Below the pieces are notes generated by a model, which was given only the letters and a program-made list of their open reading frames with translations, searched no databases and was not told the DNA's origin. A program made the position numbers and the translations under genes. A stretch of DNA of 41,067 nucleotides from a virus, in IMG/VR virus record IMGVR_UViG_3300030328_001789, positions 5,337-46,403 of that record. One strand, 5' to 3'. This document shows positions 7,729 through 12,962 of the stretch, in pieces (within the stretch, counting starts at the first letter, position 1; each line of letters begins with the position of its first letter).

Positions 7729-8199
7729 CTAACTGCCAAACATCTGCTGTATCTTTTCCTCTAACTCCAGCTTGATCTCAGCACTCGTCTTATCATTGGT
7801 ACTTGTTTCTACTCTATCAGTAAATAAAGCTACCTCTGAAATCTTGCCTATTAACTCTAAGGCTCTGATGCGTGATGATTCGTTATTGTCTGTATCCTTA
7901 GCCTCTTTAACTAACTGCTCTGTAACCATACGCCTGAGAGAGATAGCTGAAGTTATAGAACTATCCTCTAATCTCTTGTATCCAGCTTTTAACCTTGAGG
8001 TGATCTTGGGGTTGCTCATAAGTACGCTTGATTCTCTATGTATGCTGTTATCTTTCATCTTAGAGCAATCATATGCATTTCTATAAGCATCACTTCCTGA
8101 TAGCCCTGAGAGTATCCCTTGTACAAATTTTTCTTGCTTAGGTGTTAGCCCTGATATGTTTCTTACTTTGTCCTTACTATTGTCTTTGTCTTTGCTCAT
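7729..8199 (-). CDS. terS: Terminase small subunit
   Basis: 156 residues. After a Lys/Asp-rich N-terminus comes a helix-turn-helix-like block typical of TerS: 'LTPKQEKFVQGILSGLSGSDAYRNAY' (about residues 18-43, split here into its two halves around 'GILSG'). Then 'SSVLMSNPKITSRL' and a charged helical C-terminus that would oligomerise. TerS recognises the phage DNA and regulates TerL during packaging. The gene starts the minus-strand packaging operon at 8199 with only a weak ribosome-binding site. A degenerate copy of the ATTAAC palindrome lies 9 bp upstream of the start codon. Confidence 0.8.
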   Translation of the reverse strand: MSKDKDNSKDKVRNISGLTPKQEKFVQGILSGLSGSDAYRNAYDCSKMKDNSIHRESSVLMSNPKITSRLKAGYKRLEDSSITSAISLRRMVTEQLVKEAKDTDNNESSRIRALELIGKISEVALFTDRVETSTNDKTSAEIKLELEEKIQQMFGS

Positions 8200-8207
8200 A
8201 TTTATCT

Positions 8208-8221
8208 ATTAACCTAATAAT
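8208..8221. repeat. Degenerate copy of the ATTAAC palindrome upstream of terS
   Basis: ATTAAC-CT-AATAAT: the weakest member of a six-site family whose consensus is ATTAAC-NN-GTTAAT. It sits directly in front of terS, where a promoter or operator would be expected, and is followed by the same TATTTAA flank seen at 36809-36814. Confidence 0.4.
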
Positions 8222-8315
8222 ATTTAAAATTAATTTTAGTACTGTTCTCTAGGTATATGTGAGTAGGTACTATCTCTTAATGCCTTTCTAGTATTCATTT
8301 TATGTTCACTTCGTT

Positions 8316-8820
8316 CACGACACAAGCAATGGGATAGAACATTGGGGGGAAATTAATATCATTTAATTACTTGCGTTTGTGGGGTATTCCTGTATTGTGT
8401 GTCTTGTGTTTGGGAATTGTCGTTGTTTTTAACCCCTTTCTCGACCACGACCTAGAGAGACATTCAGTTGTTTCCCAAAGTAGCCCTCGCAACGAATGGC
8501 TACGATTTTGATTGCCTTGAGCAGTCAGGGGTATTGGGGTTCAACGCTACGAATACGAGGTAACCTGAAAATCCTCATCTCGCAAAATCCGAGTTTCAAT
8601 ACTTTTGGGCGTTTATTCAGGGCTGTGTTAGTGCTGGTATTGGTCTAAACAAGACTTTTATTCCCCTCTGAGTACAAACCACTAGTTAAAAAAAGACAGC
8701 TAATACTTGCTGGAAAAATGATGTTTTAGATGAGCCTAGCAAACTCATAGTGCTAATTCTCATGGTGTAGTTACTTTTCCTCAGGGGCTAGTTGGGTAGC
8801 GTGTAGTGAGAAAATCCCTA
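8316..8820 (+). ncRNA. Candidate large structured noncoding RNA (approximate ends)
   Basis: About 500 bases without a credible gene on either strand, visibly more GC-rich than the neighbouring coding DNA. Many helices can be drawn: 8319-8326 with 8403-8410; 8327-8331 with 8340-8344; 8351-8356 with 8363-8368; 8411-8416 with 8472-8477; 8419-8423 with 8447-8451; 8480-8485 with 8498-8503; 8531-8536 with 8597-8602, enclosing 8557-8560/8573-8576 and 8579-8582/8590-8593; 8697-8700 with 8709-8712; 8730-8734 with 8744-8748; 8780-8783 with 8807-8810, enclosing 8787-8790/8797-8800. Nested multi-branch architecture of this size recalls the large ornate phage RNAs (GOLLD, ROOL), but I see no diagnostic match. 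The plus strand is assumed because a hammerhead-like element follows on that strand. The ends are guesses, and a low-complexity leader is the alternative. Confidence 0.45.
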
Positions 8821-8835
8821 ACATTGATTTGTTTT

Positions 8836-8893
8836 TTTCTGATAGTTGGATGTGTTATCCAGCCTGAAGATTGCGAAAGCATGAAATCAGAAA
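8836..8893 (+). ncRNA. Type III hammerhead ribozyme candidate
   Basis: All parts of a hammerhead fall in order. Stem III: 8836-8843 with 8886-8893, 8 bp. Cleavage triplet AUA: 8842-8844. Stem I: 8845-8851 with 8857-8863, 7 bp including one U-G pair. Core CUGAAGA at 8864-8870 matches CUGANGA. Stem II: 8872-8874 with 8879-8881, closed by a GAAA tetraloop. Core GAAA: 8883-8886. Predicted cleavage is between 8844 and 8845. One defect is a U-U mismatch (8871/8882) where G10.1-C11.1 is usual. It ends 22 bases before the start codon of the next gene and follows the large structured region, so self-cleavage could separate that RNA from the mRNA. Confidence 0.7.
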
Positions 8894-8915
8894 CAATATA
8901 TTTTAGGAGTGAAAT

Positions 8916-9287
8916 ATGGATATTAAATTTAGTAAATTTTTAGTTGATGGTGAGGTTGTCTTAGGAAAAAAAGTTGAGAAAGCCATAAAGCATATTGATG
9001 CATCATTTAAAAAATGGTGGGATAAAAACAATGAGGATTATGGTTTAAGACCTATTGATTTCTCAAAAAATTCTTATTGTCTTAAAACTTCCTGTTTATC
9101 TACAGGTGAGCAGATGAAAAATCAGGTAACCATTTGTTTTGATGGTGGCTTTGTTTATGACTTCGTGAACAGCACATATTCTGAGTATTATGAGGACACA
9201 GATTATGACTTCTTTGAGGAAGTATTTGGTCTAAAAGGTTATGAGTATGAGGATTATTCCTCATGGGCTATTACTGTTTATCTTTAA
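8916..9287 (+). CDS. Hypothetical protein (123 aa)
   Basis: An unrecognised soluble protein, rich in Asp, Glu, Tyr and Phe. Its C-terminal third is strongly acidic and aromatic ('YSEYYEDTDYDFFEEVFG'). No membrane segment or catalytic motif. An excellent ribosome-binding site (TTTTAGGAGTGAAATATG) follows the hammerhead candidate, and a strong terminator follows at 9304-9329, so it forms a one-gene unit. Its high acidity and small size would suit a DNA mimic or host-inhibitor protein, which is speculation. Confidence 0.7.
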   Translation: MDIKFSKFLVDGEVVLGKKVEKAIKHIDASFKKWWDKNNEDYGLRPIDFSKNSYCLKTSCLSTGEQMKNQVTICFDGGFVYDFVNSTYSEYYEDTDYDFFEEVFGLKGYEYEDYSSWAITVYL

Positions 9288-9303
9288 TACTTAACCTATT
9301 CAT

Positions 9304-9329
9304 AGAGGGGCTTTTTAGCCCCTCTTTTT
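9304..9329 (+). terminator. Rho-independent terminator after the 123-aa gene
   Basis: Stem AGAGGGGCT (9304-9312) pairs with AGCCCCTCT (9317-9325) around a TTTT loop, followed directly by TTTT. The last T of the tract is also the first base of stem III of the next hammerhead-like element. Confidence 0.88.
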
Positions 9330-9390
9330 ATTGTCGCTGAATTAACAGCCTGAATGAGAATCCTAAATTAATGGGGTTCAAGAAACAATA
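9329..9390 (+). ncRNA. Hammerhead-like element, degenerate core
   Basis: Stem III: TATTGT (9329-9334) with ACAATA (9385-9390). Cleavage triplet GUC: 9333-9335. Stem I: GCTG (9336-9339) with CAGC (9346-9349). Core CUGAAUGA (9350-9357) is the hammerhead CUGANGA with one extra base at position 7. Stem II: 9358-9363 with 9374-9379, opening with the canonical G-C pair. Core GAAA: 9382-9385. Two extra A residues lie between stem II and GAAA. With an insertion at each core junction it may be inactive or a variant. It overlaps the preceding T tract and ends 17 bases before the next start codon. Confidence 0.5.
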
Positions 9391-9407
9391 TTTATAGGAG
9401 TGTAAAT

Positions 9408-9635
9408 ATGAAACAAGTAGAAAAATTAGTCAGGGCAATAACCCTGATAAATGATGCTCTTGAGGTTACAAAAACCTTAGGGGATGATATTCAATATCCT
9501 TTATTGGACTGTGAAACAGCTATTTATAAAAAGGCTAAAATCATTGATTTAAAAATAATGAATTTAGATTTAAAAATTGATGTGCTTGAAGATAAAATTA
9601 GCCAACAGCACAAACAAAAAAGTGAGGTCAAATAA
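9408..9635 (+). CDS. Hypothetical small coiled-coil protein (75 aa)
   Basis: Unrecognised. The C-terminal half ('KKAKIIDLKIMNLDLKIDVLED') has regular Ile/Leu spacing and would form an amphipathic helix or coiled coil. A good ribosome-binding site (TATAGGAGTGTAAATATG) follows the hammerhead-like element. Its end, SEVK plus stop, overlaps the next start in the sequence AAGTGAGGTCAAATAATG, which is repeated exactly at the next junction. Confidence 0.6.
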   Translation: MKQVEKLVRAITLINDALEVTKTLGDDIQYPLLDCETAIYKKAKIIDLKIMNLDLKIDVLEDKISQQHKQKSEVK

Positions 9636-9913
9636 TGTATTCAATAACTTTAGAAGATTTAGAGAGGAGAATAAAATTCCTCAATGAGATTACTTTTAAT
9701 CCTACAGATACCTATGAATATGGCAATTTCAAGGTGGGTAATTACCACTTATACAGAGCCTATGGAAAACATTATTTGCATCAAGTAGCCAATGAAAATG
9801 GTGGTGTAACTGATATTTTAGCTGGTGGAAGTAAAAGAGATTTATGCGATAGATTAAACATTTTAATTGATGGCGTAATTCTTGGAAAATCATTAACAAG
9901 TGAGGTCAAATAA
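9635..9913 (+). CDS. Conserved phage hypothetical protein (92 aa)
   Basis: 92 residues with the pattern 'LERRIKFLNEIT' at the N-terminus and 'GNYHLYRAYGKHYLHQVANENGG' in the middle. I recall this from small phage proteins of unknown function found in many hosts. It looks like a compact alpha/beta fold without catalytic residues. Start and stop codons overlap those of its neighbours (TAATG), and the protein ends in SEVK like the preceding one because the same ribosome-binding sequence is reused. Confidence 0.65.
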   Translation: MYSITLEDLERRIKFLNEITFNPTDTYEYGNFKVGNYHLYRAYGKHYLHQVANENGGVTDILAGGSKRDLCDRLNILIDGVILGKSLTSEVK

Positions 9914-10377
9914 TGAGTGCATATCTAGTATCACCTCAACATATTGTTGAGATCGTTAAGTGGGCTAAAAACTCACAACAAGGGGATTTGAGCCATGTAT
10001 ACAATCAGATCACTAAAAAAGAAATTGATTGTGATGCAGAAAGTTTGATTGAAATATTATCTTTAGCGAACATACAGAGCCTTGTAGCAAGGTATGGAGA
10101 ACAAGCTGAGGTTGAATATGAGGGCTATGAAGATAAATGCAAAAGTATCCTCAAGTATTCTACAGATGGCGTTTCTGTGAGTTTGCTTGATGGTATAGGT
10201 AGCTGTGATCTAAATGCAGATGATATTTATAACATGGTGAGATGCCTTAATTATCAATCATGCGAAGTTAGTAATTGGGTAGAAACAGATGCTTATTGGC
10301 TGTTAAATTCAATACAAGATAAAGCTGGTTCAAAAATGTCTAAAGATGCCAATATTCAATGGTATTTTGGGAACTAG
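9913..10377 (+). CDS. Hypothetical protein (154 aa)
   Basis: An unrecognised soluble, mildly acidic protein. It contains the segment 'QHIVEIVKWAKNSQQGD' near the start and several Asp/Tyr-rich stretches. No motif or membrane segment. The start overlaps the upstream stop (TAATG at 9911-9915). It is the last gene of a three-gene coupled unit; a structured untranslated region follows. Confidence 0.6.
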   Translation: MSAYLVSPQHIVEIVKWAKNSQQGDLSHVYNQITKKEIDCDAESLIEILSLANIQSLVARYGEQAEVEYEGYEDKCKSILKYSTDGVSVSLLDGIGSCDLNADDIYNMVRCLNYQSCEVSNWVETDAYWLLNSIQDKAGSKMSKDANIQWYFGN

Positions 10378-10504
10378 TCTGAGTGTTCTGAGGAGTATTT
10401 GAAACAATACGAAATCACTTAATTAGGGGTATCCCTAGCCTTATAAAAATCCCTTTTATGAGGTGTGCATCAACACAAAATTTTCATTATTTTATGGAGT
10501 AATT
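10378..10504 (+). promoter_or_regulatory. Structured leader upstream of a tandem small-gene cluster
   Basis: 127 bp without a gene. It contains three hairpins: TAGGG/CCCTA (10424-10428 with 10433-10437), a 10-bp stem 10439-10448 with 10454-10463 (one G-U pair, loop ATCCC), and TGTG/CACA (10464-10467 with 10474-10477). No T tract follows, so this is not an ordinary terminator. It may stabilise or regulate the mRNA of the following genes. CTGAGGA and GAAAC strings at 10388-10405 recall a hammerhead core, but the flanking stems do not form. Confidence 0.45.
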
Positions 10505-10672
10505 ATGAAAAAAATATACGAATCAAATTCGCTTAAGGTGTATGCGAATAAAAACAAAAAACCTTTAATCGTTTCTAAAAAAGAAACTAACCCAGCCATG
10601 AGGATAGCTTTTGAACAAGCTATAGATAAGGCTATATCTAGCCTAATGGCTAAGGAGTATGCGAATGGATAA
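10505..10672 (+). CDS. Hypothetical small basic protein (55 aa)
   Basis: Unrecognised, Lys-rich: N-terminal 'MKKIYESNSLKVYANKNKKP', then a helical segment. I chose the ATG at 10505 because TATGGAG lies six bases upstream; a longer frame from a GTG at 10463 would run through the leader hairpins. The C-terminus 'KEYANG' is written by the next gene's ribosome-binding site and start codon (GGAGTATGCGAATGGATA). Confidence 0.6.
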   Translation: MKKIYESNSLKVYANKNKKPLIVSKKETNPAMRIAFEQAIDKAISSLMAKEYANG

Positions 10673-10892
10673 AGAATTTAAGTCTCTTTATGAGACTTTT
10701 TCTGAATGGTCTATTGATCGTCTAACTAAACATAAAAATATGTTATTAGAGAATATTAAACAGAGAGAGGATAGAGGAGAAACAATTAATTATGAAAGTG
10801 GTTTTCCTATGCTTAAAAGTTTTAAAACTGTGGTTAATGTTATTGATTATGTCTTAGAAGAAAGGAAATCTAAGGAGAATGCGAATGGATAG
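10665..10892 (+). CDS. Hypothetical small protein (75 aa)
   Basis: Unrecognised. Charged and helical, with 'LYETFSEWSIDRLTKHKNMLLENIKQRED' running from about residue 6 to 34 as a likely amphipathic helix pair. The ATG at 10665 is preferred over 10659 because of its spacing from GGAG at 10652-10655. It overlaps the previous gene by eight bases and ends in 'ENANG', encoded by the next ribosome-binding site, like its upstream neighbour. Confidence 0.6.
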   Translation: MDKEFKSLYETFSEWSIDRLTKHKNMLLENIKQREDRGETINYESGFPMLKSFKTVVNVIDYVLEERKSKENANG

Positions 10893-11013
10893 AGAGGAAT
10901 TTCTTGAATGGTTAAATGAATGTAAATGTGATCATGTGTATGAAAAAGATGATTATGGTTTAATTAATATCACTTTTTTCCCTAAAGAAACAGAGGAGAA
11001 TACTAATGGATAA
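10885..11013 (+). CDS. Hypothetical tiny protein, paralogue of 15018-15158 (42 aa)
   Basis: Encodes 'MDREEFLEWLNECK' and continues with an aromatic beta segment ('GLINITFF'). It shares the plan 'EF-x-x-WL-x-x-CK ... G-x-(I/V)-x-(I/V)-x-FF' with the 46-residue protein at 15018-15158, so the two are probably paralogues. A good ribosome-binding site AAGGAGAATGCGAATG lies at the junction, and the gene overlaps both neighbours by eight bases. Function unknown. Confidence 0.6.
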   Translation: MDREEFLEWLNECKCDHVYEKDDYGLINITFFPKETEENTNG

Positions 11014-11266
11014 ATTTAAAGTTAATGATTATGTAAAAGTAATGACTACAAAAAACAGTAGTGATTATTCAGCACAGCAAGAAAATATGGTTCTTGCTGT
11101 TGGATATGTTGAAAGCATAATTGAAAAAAGTGAAAAGAAAAATCTACATTACATAGATGTTGAATCCATAGCTAATAAAATTGAGGGAGATGGAAAAACT
11201 CACTCATTTAGATATTGGATAAATAGTGATTGGAATACATTTTGGTTTGAGAAAATAGATGTATAA
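11006..11266 (+). CDS. Hypothetical protein (86 aa)
   Basis: Unrecognised. Begins 'MDKFKVNDYVKVMTTK', which resembles a small SH3-like beta-barrel start, and ends with an aromatic 'YWINSDWNTFWFEKIDV'. No catalytic motif. It is the fourth member of the overlapping small-gene chain; its ribosome-binding site lies in the last codons of the preceding gene. Confidence 0.55.
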   Translation: MDKFKVNDYVKVMTTKNSSDYSAQQENMVLAVGYVESIIEKSEKKNLHYIDVESIANKIEGDGKTHSFRYWINSDWNTFWFEKIDV

Positions 11267-11402
11267 ATCTAAAAGAAATGTATGGTGGCGTAGAGCCTTG
11301 AGAGAATGGGAAAAAAATAGTGATTTTTACTTGATTCAATTTTTTCTGATTTTCATTCTTGGTGCATGGATGTACGCAATAGTAGTAATGGGAGTTAAGT
11401 GA
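11259..11402 (+). CDS. Small single-pass membrane protein (47 aa)
   Basis: A basic N-terminus ('MYKSKRNVWWRRALREWEK') is followed by one strongly hydrophobic segment, about residues 24-45 ('YLIQFFLIFILGAWMYAIVV'). This should place the basic end in the cytoplasm (positive-inside rule). It overlaps the upstream stop by eight bases. Its size and topology would suit an inner-membrane effector such as a superinfection or holin-like peptide, but no lysis genes are nearby, so the role is open. Confidence 0.6.
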   Translation: MYKSKRNVWWRRALREWEKNSDFYLIQFFLIFILGAWMYAIVVMGVK

Positions 11403-11403
11403 T

Positions 11404-11649
11404 ATGAAATATTTTATTAAGAGTAAGCGTAAACATGGTAATCCTGAGGATTTCAGATGGTATCGTGGTTATCCTGATCAAGCTGTTATGGGTGTGGTTG
11501 ATGAATCTCATGTAAAAACTAAAGTAGATGCATTCAATGATTTTGCAGAGTGGTATGAAATATCTCAAGATGTAGATTTACCCATCAAAGACTTTGATAT
11601 TCATATTGTTAAAGATGATAAAACTCTTGAATCTTTGATATATGACTAA
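11404..11649 (+). CDS. Hypothetical protein (81 aa)
   Basis: Unrecognised. The first half is basic and aromatic ('YFIKSKRKHGNPEDFRWYRGYPDQ'), the second acidic. No motif. The start is one base after the upstream TGA; the ribosome-binding site GGGAG lies at the end of the membrane-protein gene. It is the last gene of the 10505-11649 chain, followed by hairpins and a T-rich tract. Confidence 0.55.
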   Translation: MKYFIKSKRKHGNPEDFRWYRGYPDQAVMGVVDESHVKTKVDAFNDFAEWYEISQDVDLPIKDFDIHIVKDDKTLESLIYD

Positions 11650-11651
11650 GT

Positions 11652-11665
11652 ATTAACTGATTAAT
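11652..11665. repeat. ATTAAC palindrome copy
   Basis: ATTAAC-TG-ATTAAT, identical to the copy at 15538-15551 including the left T/A context and the right TATT flank. It lies two bases beyond the stop of the 81-aa gene. Confidence 0.55.
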
Positions 11666-11675
11666 ATTCGTGGTT

Positions 11676-11793
11676 TGGCTAGTTTCCACTCATCACTCCT
11701 TTTATAAAACTAGCCACTTCTAACCCCTGATTCTAAAGTAATCTTAAAAATTTTTTTTCAAAGTTTACAGGGGCTTTTTATTTTTTTATTTTT
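11676..11793 (+). terminator. Hairpin pair and T-rich terminator closing the small-gene chain
   Basis: First a perfect 10-bp stem, TGGCTAGTTT (11676-11685) with AAACTAGCCA (11707-11716), loop 21 bases. Then CCCCTG (11724-11729) pairs with CAGGGG (11768-11773) and is followed by C and several T runs up to 11793. The second structure has the architecture of an intrinsic terminator with a long loop; the first may stabilise the mRNA end. Nothing else coding is seen in 11650-11919. Confidence 0.55.
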
Positions 11794-11821
11794 CTGAACC
11801 CTATAGGTGTAAGCCTTAACA

Positions 11822-11878
11822 ATGATTGTCGTATGGAAATGGTATCCATGCTTGAATAAGAAACCTCGAAACAATCAT
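11822..11878 (+). ncRNA. Hammerhead-like element with altered 3-8 pair
   Basis: Stem III: ATGATTGT (11822-11829) with ACAATCAT (11871-11878), 8 bp. Triplet GUC: 11828-11830. Stem I: 11831-11837 with 11845-11851, 7 bp, with the same G-C/U-G opening pairs as the 8836 element. Core region: UUGA-AU-AA at 11852-11859. Stem II is minimal (GA/TC, 11860-11861 with 11866-11867). Core GAAA: 11868-11871. Relative to CUGANGA, C3 is U and G8 is A, so the known C3-G8 contact would become U3-A8; position 7 holds two bases as in the 9329 element. Possibly a variant or decaying ribozyme. It lies in the leader of the MoxR gene. Confidence 0.45.
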
Positions 11879-11919
11879 ATTCAATTTTATTAATGTTTCG
11901 CATATGGAGTGTAAAAAAT

Positions 11920-12903
11920 ATGAAAGCAAAACAGATGATGAAATCGCTTTCCACTCTCATTTCAATATCCCAGCCCAGCTTTGTTTGGGGTGGTGTTGGA
12001 ATTGGTAAATCAGAGATGATTCATTCAGTTGGAGAATCTCTAGGCTATCAAGTGAGAGATGTGAGAGTGGCGTTGCTCGACCCTGTTGACTTGAGAGGCG
12101 TTCCCTCAGTTGAGGATGGAGTAACTAAATGGAATCCACCTGTATTTTTACCTACAGAGGATGAGCCAAAGACTTTATTGTTTTTGGATGAGTTACCACA
12201 TGGTAGCCCTAGCGTTCAAAATGCCTTATTCCAGCTAGTTAAAGATAGAAAACTAGGAGAATACACACTTCCTGATTCTACAGTAATTGTAGGGGCTGGA
12301 AATCGTATTCAAGATAGGGCTGGGGCTAATCGTGTGAATACAGCGTTAGGAGATAGGTTCATTCATTTGAATCTTGATGTTGATGCAGATGAGTGGGTAG
12401 ATTGGGCTAAAGAAAGTGGGCGTGTAATCCCTGAGGTTATCGCATACATTCGTTATCGACCTGAGAATTTGTTTGTGTTTGATACTAAGGCTCAAGTACA
12501 GGCTACGCCTCGATCATGGGAATATGCATCAAGAATAATGGCTACTAGCCCTGATTCAGATATTGAACAGGAACTATTAGCTGGAACTGTTGGTGAGGGT
12601 GTAAGTGCAGAATTGATTGGGTTCTTAAGAACCTGTAGATCATTGCCCTCAGTAGATCAAATTATCAATAACCCTGAGGCTATTGATCTTGATAACGACC
12701 CAGCAGTTATGTACGCAGTATGTAGCATTATCGCTAGGAAAATGACTAAAGATAACATAAAGAAATTTATGAAATTCTTAGATACTTTGCCTGATGAATT
12801 TGCAATTTTGTGTATGAGTGATGCAGTCATTGGTAATCCTGATCTGAAAAAGACTAAGGCTTACATTGACTTTGATGTTAAGCATCAAGAACTCACTCTC
12901 TAA
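11920..12903 (+). CDS. MoxR-family AAA+ ATPase
   Basis: 327 residues from the ATG at 11920 (GGAG ten bases upstream; an ATG at 11893 is the alternative). Walker A 'GGVGIGKS' at about 24-31, 'DPVDLRGVPS' at 54-63 typical of the MoxR/CobS clade, Walker B 'LLFLDE' at 86-91, sensor 1 'GAGNR' at 125-129 and arginine finger 'GDRF' at 144-147. MoxR ATPases remodel or load partners that carry von Willebrand A domains, and the gene is followed two places later by exactly such a protein. CobS-like ATPases occur in marine myophages, but here the partner genes are also present. It is preceded by a hammerhead-like leader and followed by a hairpin. Confidence 0.88.
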   Translation: MKAKQMMKSLSTLISISQPSFVWGGVGIGKSEMIHSVGESLGYQVRDVRVALLDPVDLRGVPSVEDGVTKWNPPVFLPTEDEPKTLLFLDELPHGSPSVQNALFQLVKDRKLGEYTLPDSTVIVGAGNRIQDRAGANRVNTALGDRFIHLNLDVDADEWVDWAKESGRVIPEVIAYIRYRPENLFVFDTKAQVQATPRSWEYASRIMATSPDSDIEQELLAGTVGEGVSAELIGFLRTCRSLPSVDQIINNPEAIDLDNDPAVMYAVCSIIARKMTKDNIKKFMKFLDTLPDEFAILCMSDAVIGNPDLKKTKAYIDFDVKHQELTL

Positions 12904-12906
12904 GGG

Positions 12907-12929
12907 TATAGGGGCTATATGCCCCTATA
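12907..12929 (+). other. Perfect 9-bp hairpin after the MoxR gene
   Basis: TATAGGGGC (12907-12915) pairs with GCCCCTATA (12921-12929), loop TATAT. No T tract follows, so it may be an attenuator, a processing site or an mRNA-stabilising hairpin rather than a full terminator, allowing expression of the following partner genes. Confidence 0.65.
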
Positions 12930-12934
12930 TAAAT

Positions 12935-12948
12935 ATTAACCATTTAAT
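12935..12948. repeat. ATTAAC palindrome copy upstream of the MoxR partner gene
   Basis: ATTAAC-CA-TTTAAT, six bases past the hairpin and 14 bases before the next start codon. Its right arm has one mismatch to the palindrome consensus. Confidence 0.5.
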
Positions 12949-12962
12949 ACATAGGAGTACTT

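Noticed and set aside
8531-8602. tRNA-like fold (GGTTCAA string at 8539)
   Set aside because: No acceptor/T-arm pairing or anticodon arm can be completed. It fits better as part of the multi-branch RNA.
8836-9390. Glutamine riboswitch (glnA/downstream-peptide) or other known riboswitch class for the three-way-junction leaders
   Set aside because: The conserved loop sequences of those classes, as I know them, are absent, whereas the hammerhead core fits base by base.
10362-10410. Fourth hammerhead-like site (CTGAGGA ... GAAACAATAC)
   Set aside because: Core strings are present, but stem I and stem III cannot form with an allowed NUH triplet (the base after the U would be G) and there is no stem II. 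Probably chance or a remnant.
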